From Nonlabens agnitus (lineage in GTDB: Bacteria; Bacteroidota; Bacteroidia; Flavobacteriales; Flavobacteriaceae): 64,000 nucleotides of DNA. The translations under genes and the position numbers were made by a program. The stretch covers positions 372,001 through 436,000 of the forward strand of contig NZ_MQUC01000003.1 in NCBI RefSeq assembly GCF_002994045.1. The letters are read 5' to 3'. Below are positions 16,372 to 24,032 of this stretch, one piece after another. Within the stretch, counting starts at the first letter, position 1, and each line of letters opens with the position of its first letter. The notes under the pieces are model-generated. The model was not told the DNA's origin. It worked only from the letters and a program-made list of their open reading frames with translations, and did not search any database.

Positions 16372-16899
16372 TCAAAAAGCATGACCAATACCTAATCCAA
16401 ATGTTGTTGTACTGAACCCGTCAAAACGCTGGTCATAAAATAATGTGGGCATTACATAAAATCCATTTGCTATATCAAATTCATATTCTATGCCCACTCG
16501 AGCCAGAAAAAAAGATTCATTTTTTTCTAATTCTACACCTGGCCCCAGACTGATTACAATACCATTATCTAAGTGATAAAGTCCATCCAGCGTTAAGACT
16601 AATGGATTCACACGTTCAATAGTCTCATTATTGTTTTTAGTAACTACAAAGTTTTCTATTTCAACATCATTATGCAGACCAATGCCCCATTGATGGTTGA
16701 ACCAATAATCTAGATCAAGACCCCAAGAAGGGATATATAAGTTGCCGTCGATCCCATCGCTGTTGATGAAAGTATGACCTATAATAGCGGCTATACGCAG
16801 CCCCTTTGTATTCGTCTGTTGTTCAATGCGATGATGTTGTTGCGCTAGTGATACCTGCGTTGCGCATAGAGAAATAATCAGGAAAAATACCGTTTTCAT
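16372..16899 (-). CDS. Outer-membrane beta-barrel-like protein in the sulfide island
   Basis: 175 residues. Signal peptide (..LCATQVSLAQ). Alternating hydrophobic/polar strands rich in Gly and aromatics (GLRIAAIIGHTFI, WGIGLHNDVEIENF, TTFGLGIGHAF) and a C-terminal Phe are typical of a small outer-membrane barrel. Its ATG follows directly on the stop codon of the DUF2490 gene (16900), so both are translated from one mRNA. Function unknown; membership in the predicted sulfur regulon is the only clue. Confidence 0.65.
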   Translation of the reverse strand: MKTVFFLIISLCATQVSLAQQHHRIEQQTNTKGLRIAAIIGHTFINSDGIDGNLYIPSWGLDLDYWFNHQWGIGLHNDVEIENFVVTKNNNETIERVNPLVLTLDGLYHLDNGIVISLGPGVELEKNESFFLARVGIEYEFDIANGFYVMPTLFYDQRFDGFSTTTFGLGIGHAF

Positions 16900-17610
16900 T
16901 TATAGGGTATAGGTTATACTGGTTTCCCAGATATTATTGGTTATGGAACTATTTTCCCTAGGTATATTGATACGATGAAAACCTGAGGAGATAGTGATGT
17001 GTTCGCTTTCGCGAAAGCGTAATCCTAGAAAGATCCAATTTTGATCTATTTTTTGGGGTTGAAATCTTTTTTGAAAGTCGAGAAAGACCTCGTCATAGGC
17101 TAACACTGAAATGTTATCTGCACTAAATAGCGGTATGGTAATAATTAGGCGATATCGCAATCGTCCAGAGTAGTCTGTTTTTGAAATGATATGACGATTA
17201 TCTGTTGAATCAATTGTTTCTCTGAACCTCTCTTCAAACCGAAGCCTATGGGAAATCTCAAATTGATTGATGCTGTGTTGTATGAATAGTTGTTGCCATA
17301 GATTATTCTCTTTAAAATCAAGAGGCGTGGAAAAATTTGAATAACTATAGTTTTTGATGTAGGAATATCCTGTTGCCGCTGTTATAGACTTATCCAATCT
17401 ATATTCGATAGAGGGTCTTAAAACAATTTGCTCCCAATCTTTAATAAAATTAGTCCTACGGAAATTAAACTCAGATCTTACAAACAAGCGTTCTTTTACG
17501 TCCATTTTAATAGATAAGGTATTCCAACTGCTGTTGTGCTCATATCGCTCTCTCTGTGCCTGAACAGATATTGTAAATAATAAGAGCGTTACTAATAATC
17601 TATAGTGCAT
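16900..17610 (-). CDS. DUF2490 family outer-membrane protein
   Basis: 236 residues from ATG 17610 (MHYRLLVTLLLFTISVQAQ, a clear signal peptide). A longer in-frame start at 17676 would run through the operator and -7 box and is rejected. The pattern RSEFNFRRTNF .. LRPSIEYRLDKSITAATGYSY .. HRLRFEERF is that of DUF2490, predicted barrels of unknown role. A CGCTTTCGCGAAAGCG palindrome inside the gene (17004-17019) encodes RFRES. First gene of a two-gene unit with the barrel protein at 16372. Confidence 0.75.
   Translation of the reverse strand: MHYRLLVTLLLFTISVQAQRERYEHNSSWNTLSIKMDVKERLFVRSEFNFRRTNFIKDWEQIVLRPSIEYRLDKSITAATGYSYIKNYSYSNFSTPLDFKENNLWQQLFIQHSINQFEISHRLRFEERFRETIDSTDNRHIISKTDYSGRLRYRLIITIPLFSADNISVLAYDEVFLDFQKRFQPQKIDQNWIFLGLRFRESEHITISSGFHRINIPRENSSITNNIWETSITYTL
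17004..17019. repeat. Flavobacterial palindrome, copy 4 (coding)
   Basis: Perfect copy inside the DUF2490 gene; the frame used encodes RFRES. Confidence 0.9.
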
Positions 17611-17628
17611 CTGTAATTGTTTCAAGAG

Positions 17629-17672
17629 TAAAATTATTGAATGCTTGATGCACAGGGCGTAACCCGAGTTAC
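17629..17672 (-). promoter_or_regulatory. Island promoter 4 (DUF2490 operon): Crp/Fnr-type site plus -7 box
   Basis: GTAAC-N4-GTTAC at 17659-17672, 22 nt, TAATTTTA (complement of 17629-17636). 48 bp between operator and the start at 17610. Confidence 0.85.
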
Positions 17673-17693
17673 ACAACCTGATATTTTAGAAAT

Positions 17694-17726
17694 AAAAAGA
17701 GCAGGTCATCTAGAGCTGCTCTTTCA
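17694..17726 (-). terminator. Terminator of the rhodanese-racemase operon
   Basis: Minus strand AAAGAGCAG .. CTGCTCTTT followed by TTAT. Confidence 0.7.
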
Positions 17727-17731
17727 TTAAA

Positions 17732-17749
17732 AACCAACTATAGTTGGTT
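17732..17749 (-). terminator. Palindromic hairpin AACCAACTATAGTTGGTT
   Basis: Perfect 18-bp dyad followed on the minus strand by TTTAAT, 14 bp after the racemase stop; probably the first of two tandem terminators. Confidence 0.5.
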
Positions 17750-17763
17750 CGCATCAAGTTTAC

Positions 17764-18447
17764 TTATGCACTTAAAATGAAGTCTACTGCCATCTTTATG
17801 TGCAAATCTGTAGTAGAAAGTAACGGTATATTGATGTCACTTTCTTTAATGATGATAGGTAGCTCTGTGCATCCCAATATGACTCCATTCACACCTCGTT
17901 TTTTAAGTAATTGTATTTGATTGAGAAAAAAATCTTTTGCTTGCTCTGAGAATATCCCTTGCGTCAATTCTAAAGAAATGTAATCATGTGCGAGTGAATG
18001 GTACTTTGTCTCTGGAATGATGGTTTCTATTTGGTATTTTTCGTTTAATATTTTAGGGATGAACCCTTTGGTCATCGTCGGCCGGTTGCCCAGTAAACCT
18101 AATTTAAAAAGGCCTCTTTTTTTAGCTTCTGTTCCCATTGCATCTGCAATATGTAAGATTGGTATATTTATTTGGGGCTTTACAAAATCATACACCATAT
18201 GGGGTGTGTTTGCACAGATAACTATAGCTGCTGCACCTGCTTTCTCCAGTTTTAATGCAGTATCAAGATATGATGCATTGATTTTCTCTGTATTTTGGGA
18301 ACGCATCAATTCTATATTCATGCTGTACAATAACAAGGGTGGATTACCCTGTGCACCTATCTGTTCGCCTACCATTTCATTAATTTTTCTATAGTACACA
18401 ACGGTAGAGTGGTAGGATGTGCCGCCTATAAGTCCCAATAACTTCAT
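17764..18447 (-). CDS. Aspartate/glutamate racemase family protein (YgeA-like)
   Basis: 227 residues. MKLLGLIGGTSYHSTVVYY start, first catalytic Cys in AIVICANTPHMV, second in VILGCTELP: both cysteines of the cofactor-independent racemase family are present. It would interconvert L/D-aspartate, glutamate or related amino acids in the cytoplasm. It overlaps the upstream cytochrome gene by 4 bp (ATGA) and is the last gene of an operon starting with a rhodanese, an unusual context for a racemase. Confidence 0.85.
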   Translation of the reverse strand: MKLLGLIGGTSYHSTVVYYRKINEMVGEQIGAQGNPPLLLYSMNIELMRSQNTEKINASYLDTALKLEKAGAAAIVICANTPHMVYDFVKPQINIPILHIADAMGTEAKKRGLFKLGLLGNRPTMTKGFIPKILNEKYQIETIIPETKYHSLAHDYISLELTQGIFSEQAKDFFLNQIQLLKKRGVNGVILGCTELPIIIKESDINIPLLSTTDLHIKMAVDFILSA

Positions 18448-19442
18448 TTTGCATTGGTGTTATCAAAATCTATAGCCCATATACCGCGTACTTCGTTTAT
18501 GTCATATCCCATCGCCTTATCATTAGGATACAAATTCCTTATGGTTGCAATCACTTCAGGGTTTATTGTTTTATTAGGACTACCGTGACATTGCAAGCAC
18601 ATAGAATTTGTAATTATGGGATAATAAAAAACATGGCGCCCGTTCTCGAGTTTTGTTATAGGCAGATAGTCTTCGCCATTCGCAACTGCTTTTTTAAACT
18701 GTTCAATAACCTTTAACTCTTTATCGTTAGCTGCGTTCTGCGGATTTCTAGCTTTGTCACTCACCCTTCTTATTCTAGCATTCTGAGCGGTTGCCATGCT
18801 GTCTGTCAAGGGATAGGCGCGTGCGTTACAAAATAAAACTGCCTCAAGAGTTCCTTTTTTTTGGATGGTGCCCATTAGATTTTTACCTAGTTCCTTTTTG
18901 GTGTTTAAAGCATATTCCATCCCTTTTTCTGTTGGTGTTTTCTTTTGGTCCCTATTAATAGCACCTACTTTTATTCCGTCATTATGATAATTCATTTTGC
19001 CCTTGCCATCTTTTAAATGCTCTTTGAACCACTCTGGCTCGTCGACCTTGTAATCGTACATGTAATTTGCAATCGCGCGGATTTCATTCTCTTCAAATGA
19101 CTGATAGGGCATTAAGCCAAAACGTCTAATGGCACCTTTCATTTTTGATTTTTCCTGACTAGGTTGCTGCACAAAATTCCAGATAGCATTTGCAAACTGT
19201 TCTTTAGTAGTACTATCATTAAGATAATGTGATTTTATCGCGACCATTGGTGATGCTATACGTTCCTTGTGATCTGTACTGGAATTGTGACATGAATAGC
19301 ACTTCTGCTCCATCAATAGCTTTCCATCATTAACTGGACCCTTATTAGTATCTACCGTGGTGAGTGATTGATATGATGATTTTTGCTTTTGATGACAGCT
19401 GTTGAGCAGTATAAGCGAAAATAAAATGATGAAATATTTCAT
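18444..19442 (-). CDS. c-type cytochrome lipoprotein with DUF3365 domain
   Basis: 332 residues. The signal ends LILLNSC (lipobox). Two heme c sites: CYSCH (about residue 48) in an N-terminal cytochrome c domain and CLQCH (about 283) in a C-terminal DUF3365 domain (GMEYALNTKKELGKNLM..). Periplasmic, membrane-anchored electron carrier; DUF3365 proteins are often proposed as heme-based sensors or redox proteins. Overlaps the neighbouring genes by 4 bp on both sides, so it is tightly coupled to the HMA and racemase genes. Role in sulfur oxidation is inferred from context. Confidence 0.8.
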   Translation of the reverse strand: MKYFIILFSLILLNSCHQKQKSSYQSLTTVDTNKGPVNDGKLLMEQKCYSCHNSSTDHKERIASPMVAIKSHYLNDSTTKEQFANAIWNFVQQPSQEKSKMKGAIRRFGLMPYQSFEENEIRAIANYMYDYKVDEPEWFKEHLKDGKGKMNYHNDGIKVGAINRDQKKTPTEKGMEYALNTKKELGKNLMGTIQKKGTLEAVLFCNARAYPLTDSMATAQNARIRRVSDKARNPQNAANDKELKVIEQFKKAVANGEDYLPITKLENGRHVFYYPIITNSMCLQCHGSPNKTINPEVIATIRNLYPNDKAMGYDINEVRGIWAIDFDNTNAK

Positions 19443-19714
19443 AAACTCATATTTATTTTACCAGTAGCACAGCTAATAAAAGACATTACTTTATTGGATA
19501 TCGTATTTTCTATTCCTACTGGTGGATAGCCCATCTGGATCAATGTACGTTCTGCAATAGCAAGATCATTAACGCTGTCGTATGTCAACGTTACCTCAGA
19601 GCCATCAGCGGCCATTTGTACACTATTGACGCCGTTTATTCTCAGTAGCTTGACCGCGATGCCATTGATACAGCCGCTACATTTTACATTTTGTAATTGG
19701 AGAGTCGTCTTCAT
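19439..19714 (-). CDS. Heavy-metal-associated (HMA) domain protein
   Basis: 91 residues from ATG 19714 (MKTTLQLQNVKCSGCINGIA). C-S-G-C is the metal- or thiol-binding CxxC of HMA domains; the usual Met before it is Val-Lys here. A further Cys lies in the C-terminal tail (SFISCATGK). Members shuttle Cu(I) or Zn, but in an operon between a rhodanese and a cytochrome the CxxC could carry sulfane sulfur; that is inference. Starts 4 nt after the rhodanese stop codon. Confidence 0.75.
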   Translation of the reverse strand: MKTTLQLQNVKCSGCINGIAVKLLRINGVNSVQMAADGSEVTLTYDSVNDLAIAERTLIQMGYPPVGIENTISNKVMSFISCATGKINMSL

Positions 19715-19718
19715 AATT

Positions 19719-20078
19719 CTATTTTTTATATGGCCATGCCATGTAACCACCCTTTAGGTCATAAATCTGTTCAAACCTCAATGCGTCTAATTTTCTAGCT
19801 GCCTGCTGGCTACGATTACCAGAACGGCAATAGAGATATACAGGCCTATTTTTATCTAGCTTGCTAAATTCTTCATTAAAAATTTCCTGCTGGAAGAAGT
19901 CTATGTTCAATGCATTTTCAATGGCACCTTCCTTAAATTCATTTGCAGTGCGTACATCTACTAATTGAACATTCTCGTTTGTAATTGCCTCTTTAAACTC
20001 TGATGCTGAAAGGATGCTTAGGTTAGGGGCAGTTTGCGCGTTAGCGCCAAAGATTGAGCTTAAGAAAGTCATGATCAA
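19719..20078 (-). CDS. Single-domain rhodanese, probably exported
   Basis: 119 residues. The active-site loop CRSGNRS follows YLYC; substrate-side VDVRTANEFKEG. The N-terminus MTFLSSIFGANAQTAP looks like a short export signal, suggesting a periplasmic sulfurtransferase. It moves sulfane sulfur from thiosulfate or persulfide to a thiol or cyanide. First gene of the rhodanese-HMA-cytochrome-racemase operon. The operator upstream has one mismatch. Confidence 0.85.
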   Translation of the reverse strand: MIMTFLSSIFGANAQTAPNLSILSASEFKEAITNENVQLVDVRTANEFKEGAIENALNIDFFQQEIFNEEFSKLDKNRPVYLYCRSGNRSQQAARKLDALRFEQIYDLKGGYMAWPYKK

Positions 20079-20113
20079 GATTTTGATATTATTAATAATT
20101 ATTTGTTCATTAG

Positions 20114-20157
20114 TAAAGTTATGCCGTGTGATCCTTCAATTAAGTAATCATTGTTAC
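20114..20157 (-). promoter_or_regulatory. Island promoter 5 (rhodanese operon): Crp/Fnr-type site plus -7 box
   Basis: On the minus strand GTAAC-AATG-ATTAC (20144-20157, one mismatch), 22 nt, TAACTTTA (complement of 20114-20121). 65 bp between operator and the start at 20078. Confidence 0.8.
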
Positions 20158-20165
20158 CATGGCAT

Positions 20166-20196
20166 AAAAAAAAGCGACGATTACCGTCGCTTCTTT
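20166..20196 (-). terminator. Terminator of the peroxiredoxin gene
   Basis: Minus strand AAGCGACG-GTAAT-CGTCGCTT followed by TTTTTT. Confidence 0.85.
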
Positions 20197-20228
20197 ACTA
20201 CCAACCTTAATTGAAACAGACTAATAAC

Positions 20229-20888
20229 TTAAAGTGATTTTTTTGCTATATACCAGTCTACTTTTTCACAAGTATTATCAGCAATGCGAGCATTCATCTC
20301 ATCTAAAGTCTTTGGTGGTGGTATAATGACCTTATCACCTTTCTTCCAGTCTAATGGCATAGCCACGCCGTGCTCATCTGAAACCTGTAAAGCTTCCAAC
20401 GCTCTTAAGATCTCGTCCATGTTTCTACCTACGTTGAGTGGGTAGTACATGATTAAACGAATTTTCTTTTTTGGATCTATAAAGAATACCGCTCTTACAG
20501 CTGCAGTCTCACTCTCGTTGGGTTGTAACATCCCGTAGAGTTTTGAAACTTTCATGTCAATGTCTGCAATGATGGGGAAATCAAAATAAACTCCCGTGTT
20601 CTCCCTTACATTATTCACCCAACCCAAGTGTGAGTGAATACTATCAATGCTTAGTCCCAGTAGTTCTGTATTGAGAGCGTCAAATTCTTGTTTACGAATT
20701 GCAAAACCGCTCATCTCAGTAGTACAGACAGGCGTAAAGTCTGCTGGATGTGAGAACATCACTATCCATTTGTCCTTTGCAAAATCTGACATTTGGATTT
20801 CTCCCTTGGTTGTTTTCGCTTTAAAATCTGGTGCTTGATCACCGATTCTAGGCATTGGGTTTACATTGCCTAATTCTGAATTTTCCAT
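20229..20888 (-). CDS. 1-Cys-type (Prx6 group) peroxiredoxin
   Basis: 219 residues from ATG 20888 (MENSELGNVNPMPRIGDQAPDF). An in-frame start at 20975 would include the operator and is rejected. The peroxidatic Cys lies in HPADFTPVCTTEM; the C-terminal arm DWKKGDKVIIPPPKT marks the Prx6 group. It reduces peroxides, and persulfides are also plausible substrates. Its promoter has a perfect operator 54 bp upstream. The methyltransferase gene is divergent and shares this intergenic region. Confidence 0.9.
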   Translation of the reverse strand: MENSELGNVNPMPRIGDQAPDFKAKTTKGEIQMSDFAKDKWIVMFSHPADFTPVCTTEMSGFAIRKQEFDALNTELLGLSIDSIHSHLGWVNNVRENTGVYFDFPIIADIDMKVSKLYGMLQPNESETAAVRAVFFIDPKKKIRLIMYYPLNVGRNMDEILRALEALQVSDEHGVAMPLDWKKGDKVIIPPPKTLDEMNARIADNTCEKVDWYIAKKSL

Positions 20889-20912
20889 AGTATTTGCTTT
20901 AATATTGTTATC

Positions 20913-20956
20913 TAAAATTAAGGATAATCGGCACCTTGTTAGGTAACAGGTGTTAC
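20913..20956 (-). promoter_or_regulatory. Island promoter 6 (peroxiredoxin): Crp/Fnr-type site plus -7 box
   Basis: GTAAC-N4-GTTAC at 20943-20956, 22 nt, TAATTTTA (complement of 20913-20920). On the other strand the same operator is followed after 21 nt by TATTTTTC and ends 47 bp before the divergent methyltransferase ATG. Confidence 0.85.
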
Positions 20957-21003
20957 ATAAACCTGATAAAATCAATCTATTTTTCTGACCATAAAAACAG
21001 CTT

Positions 21004-21615
21004 ATGAATTACCAGGAGACCTTTAATTTAATAGGCGGTGTTGATATTTACATAATTGACCAAATCTTGAAAGGACGTTATACAAATCGACCTTCCATTC
21101 TAGATGCAGGCTGTGGTAGAGGTCGTAATTTAAAGTGGTTTTATGCCAATGATCTCGATATTTATGGAATAGATACAGATGAAAATGTTCTCGCTTTCGC
21201 GAAAGCGGAATACCCAAAATCTGCCAAAAATTTTAATGTTGGAAATTTAGAAAAGTTACCCTACCACAATAACAATTTTGATCATATCATATGTTGTGCT
21301 GTTTTGCATTTTGCTCAAAGCGAAGCCCAGTTTACCGCAATGTTTGATGAGCTGGTTCGTGTACTCAAACCAAATGGCTCGTTGCTCATTAGGATGGCAT
21401 CAAATATTGGGTTAGACGGTAACGCACCAAAATTAATGTATAAGGAAAATGGACAAAAAGGTACGTATTATTTAACTCGTGAAAGGATTGATAACTTGGT
21501 ACAGGAGTTTGATATAGAACTCATTGAACCTATTAAAACCACTAATGTTCAAGATGAAAGAGCGATGACAACGCTTGTGTTTAAAAAGAAACTCAAAACA
21601 AAAAGCGGTAAGTAA
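21004..21615 (+). CDS. Class I SAM-dependent methyltransferase
   Basis: 203 residues. SAM-binding motif I ILDAGCGRGRN, acidic motif II YGIDTDEN, motif around FDHIICCAVLHF, then a domain typical of small-molecule methyltransferases (UbiE/TehB-like). Substrate unknown; a thiol, selenite or tellurite methylase would fit the neighbours. The only plus-strand gene inside the sulfide island, divergent from the peroxiredoxin and sharing its operator region. A palindromic repeat inside (21192-21207) encodes AFAKA. Confidence 0.8.
   Translation: MNYQETFNLIGGVDIYIIDQILKGRYTNRPSILDAGCGRGRNLKWFYANDLDIYGIDTDENVLAFAKAEYPKSAKNFNVGNLEKLPYHNNNFDHIICCAVLHFAQSEAQFTAMFDELVRVLKPNGSLLIRMASNIGLDGNAPKLMYKENGQKGTYYLTRERIDNLVQEFDIELIEPIKTTNVQDERAMTTLVFKKKLKTKSGK
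21192..21207. repeat. Flavobacterial palindrome, copy 5 (coding)
   Basis: Perfect copy inside the methyltransferase gene, encoding AFAKA directly after the motif II strand. Confidence 0.9.
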
Positions 21616-21647
21616 TTGCCACTTCATGATCCTTGTACCAATTAATC

Positions 21648-23066
21648 TTACTTTAAGGTAGACGGGCACACATAGTCTGTGGTTTCTACTCCTGCTTCCT
21701 TGATGGCCTTGAAACCACCTTGAACATCTATTAAGTTATGGATACCGCGACTTTTTAAAATAGAAGCAGCTATCATACTGCGGTAGCCACCTGCACAGTG
21801 CACATAGAAGGTTTCATTATCAGGGTACTCTGCTAAGTGGTCGTTGATCTCGGTAAGAGGTGTATTGTGGGCATTTAAAACGTGCTCGCTTAGGAATTCA
21901 CTTTTCTTACGAACATCGAAAACAGTCATTTCATTTTGAGCGTCTTTTTCAGCTTGTTTAAATTCTGCGGCTGGAATAGAAGTTACCGTGTCATATTCTT
22001 TACTCGCTTTTTTCCAAGCTTCAAAACCACCATCAAGATATCCCAACGTATTGTCAAAACCAACTCGGGACAAACGCGTGATGACTTCTTCAATACGATC
22101 TTTATCTGCAATCAATAGGATGGGCTGCTTTACGTCCTTAATTAAATCACCTACCCAAGGGGTAAAACTACCGTCGATACCAATAAAAATGGATCCAGGA
22201 ATGTGCCCTTTAGCAAAATCGTTTTGATGTCTCGTATCAAGCATTACGGCTCCTGTTTCATTAGCCGCCGCTTCAAAGGCATCTGGAGATAGAGCGTTCT
22301 CGCCTTGTGCGATAACCTCATCAATATCTCTATAACCTTCCTTATTCAACTTAACATTCATAGGGAAGTAGGCAGGTGGTGGTAGTAAACCATCTGTCAC
22401 TTCTTTTATGAATTCCTCTTTAGTCATGTCTGCCCGCAGGGCATAGTTCATCTGTTTTTGATTCCCTAAGGTATCTACGGTTTCTTTCATCATATTCTTA
22501 CCACAGGCAGAGCCTGCGCCGTGTGCTGGATATACGGTCACGTCATCTGATAGCGGCATGATCTTGTTTCTTAAACTATCGTATAGAGTGCCCGCAAGTT
22601 CCTCTTGCGTCATATGTGCTGCTTTTTGCGCAAGATCTGGTCGTCCCACGTCTCCTAAAAACAAGGTGTCTCCTGTAAATAACGCATAGTCCTTCCCGTT
22701 TTTGTCCTTTAATAGATAGGTGGTACTTTCCATGGTATGGCCTGGTGTGTGCAGGACCACAAATGTGAGGTCGCCCAGTTTGAACTCTTGACCGTCTTTT
22801 GCGGTTATCGCTTTAAAGCTAGGATTTGCATTGGGTCCATAGATGATAGGTGCACCAGTTTTTTCTGATAACGTCACGTGGCCCGAAACGAAATCTGCAT
22901 GGAAGTGAGTCTCAAATATATATTTGATGGTTGCTCCATTTGATTCTGCTTTGTCGATATAGGGTTGCACCTCTCGTAAGGGGTCAATTATGGCCACTAC
23001 ACCTTTACTTTCAATGTAATAGGCCCCTTGCGCCAGACATCCGGTATAAATTTGTTCGATTTTCAT
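21648..23066 (-). CDS. CstB-like persulfide dioxygenase-rhodanese fusion
   Basis: 472 residues. N-terminal metallo-beta-lactamase domain with HFHADF (54-59), HTPGHTMES, LFTGDTLFLGDVGR and VYPAHGAGSACGK: the mononuclear-iron persulfide dioxygenase type. The middle rhodanese domain lacks the catalytic Cys (LLIADKDRIEE); the C-terminal rhodanese has it (YVHCAGGYRS), and an extra Cys ends the protein (DYVCPSTLK). The same order is found in Staphylococcus CstB, which turns persulfides into thiosulfate or sulfite. Convergent with the methyltransferase gene; own promoter with a perfect operator, 92 bp upstream because a palindromic repeat sits in the leader. Confidence 0.9.
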   Translation of the reverse strand: MKIEQIYTGCLAQGAYYIESKGVVAIIDPLREVQPYIDKAESNGATIKYIFETHFHADFVSGHVTLSEKTGAPIIYGPNANPSFKAITAKDGQEFKLGDLTFVVLHTPGHTMESTTYLLKDKNGKDYALFTGDTLFLGDVGRPDLAQKAAHMTQEELAGTLYDSLRNKIMPLSDDVTVYPAHGAGSACGKNMMKETVDTLGNQKQMNYALRADMTKEEFIKEVTDGLLPPPAYFPMNVKLNKEGYRDIDEVIAQGENALSPDAFEAAANETGAVMLDTRHQNDFAKGHIPGSIFIGIDGSFTPWVGDLIKDVKQPILLIADKDRIEEVITRLSRVGFDNTLGYLDGGFEAWKKASKEYDTVTSIPAAEFKQAEKDAQNEMTVFDVRKKSEFLSEHVLNAHNTPLTEINDHLAEYPDNETFYVHCAGGYRSMIAASILKSRGIHNLIDVQGGFKAIKEAGVETTDYVCPSTLK

Positions 23067-23100
23067 AATTATAGAATTTGAAATTTGTTATTCTTTTTTA

Positions 23101-23116
23101 CGCTTTCGCGAAAGCG
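23101..23116. repeat. Flavobacterial palindrome, copy 6
   Basis: Perfect copy in the 5' leader of the CstB-like gene, between its -7 box and start codon. Confidence 0.9.
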
Positions 23117-23128
23117 ATATTGTCATAC

Positions 23129-23172
23129 TAAAATTAAAATAGGAAATAATTCCAGAGAGTAACACAGGTTAC
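23129..23172 (-). promoter_or_regulatory. Island promoter 7 (CstB-like gene): Crp/Fnr-type site plus -7 box
   Basis: GTAAC-N4-GTTAC at 23159-23172, 22 nt, TAATTTTA (complement of 23129-23136). The operator overlaps the last codons of the exporter gene ending at 23169. Confidence 0.85.
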
Positions 23173-23969
23173 TTAACTAGTTCTTTATAAATGATGTAAA
23201 CTCCCATAACTAAAACGAACCAACCAAATCCTTTTTTTAATTTGCTGCCGTCTATAAAGTTGTTGAGCCAGATGCCAAGGAAGATTCCAACGATGGATAA
23301 TGCCGAAAACGAAAGCAGGAAAGCCCAATCAATATCCAAATTTTGAACATCGCCCAGAAAACCGATCAACGATTTTATGGCAATAATGAAAAGGGAAGTG
23401 GCCACCGCTTTTTTCATAGGTAATTTTGCTAGTAGAACCAGTGCAGGTATGATTAGAAAGCCTCCGCCAGCACCTACTATACCTGTTATTGTCCCTACTA
23501 CTACACCCTCAATCACAATAAGTGGATAATTGTAGGTGATTTCAACATCTTCTTCAAGTTCTTTACGCTTGTTGCGTATCATCGAGATGGAAGCCAATAA
23601 CATGATGATGGCAAAAAATAACATGATCACCAGGTTTTTGGTAACCATGAAATCGCCTACTTCAAAAAGTTCTACTGGTATAGCTGGTATCAAAAATGCT
23701 CTTGTAAGATATACTGCGATAAAAGCTGGTATAGCAAAGATGATAGCTGTTTTAAAATCTACCATCCCTTTCATCATATTCTTAATAGCACCTACAAGGG
23801 ACGTGGCTCCTACAACAAAAAGTGAATATGCTGTCGCTACCACTGGATTAAGCATCAGGGCATAGACTAGAATGGGAACCGTCAATATAGAACCGCCACC
23901 GCCAATTAATCCTAAAACCACTCCAATAAGAAGAGCTCCAACGTACCCAAGAATTTCTATGATTTCCAT
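23169..23969 (-). CDS. TauE/SafE family sulfite (anion) exporter
   Basis: 266 residues, about 8 membrane segments, with the repeated glycine-rich motif GLIGGGGSILTVPILV (N-terminal) and GIVGAGGGFLIIPALV (middle), the hallmark of TauE/SafE. It would export sulfite or related sulfur oxyanions made by the CstB-like enzyme. Inner membrane. Perfect operator 49 bp upstream and a full TAGATTTG -7 box. Confidence 0.9.
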   Translation of the reverse strand: MEIIEILGYVGALLIGVVLGLIGGGGSILTVPILVYALMLNPVVATAYSLFVVGATSLVGAIKNMMKGMVDFKTAIIFAIPAFIAVYLTRAFLIPAIPVELFEVGDFMVTKNLVIMLFFAIIMLLASISMIRNKRKELEEDVEITYNYPLIVIEGVVVGTITGIVGAGGGFLIIPALVLLAKLPMKKAVATSLFIIAIKSLIGFLGDVQNLDIDWAFLLSFSALSIVGIFLGIWLNNFIDGSKLKKGFGWFVLVMGVYIIYKELVK

Positions 23970-23988
23970 TTGTCTATTTATTATATGA

Positions 23989-24032
23989 CAAATCTATCTT
24001 TAGGTATCTCTACACACGGTAACTGATGTTAC
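23989..24032 (-). promoter_or_regulatory. Island promoter 8 (TauE/SafE): Crp/Fnr-type site plus -7 box
   Basis: GTAAC-N4-GTTAC at 24019-24032, 22 nt, TAGATTTG (complement of 23989-23996, perfect TAnnTTTG). The operator overlaps the 3' end of the crp/fnr gene. Confidence 0.85.

Noticed and set aside
16900..17676. Longer start for the DUF2490 gene
   Set aside because: Would put operator and -7 box in the coding part; the ATG at 17610 gives a proper signal peptide.
20229..20975. Longer start for the peroxiredoxin gene
   Set aside because: Would include the operator; the family N-terminus begins at 20888.
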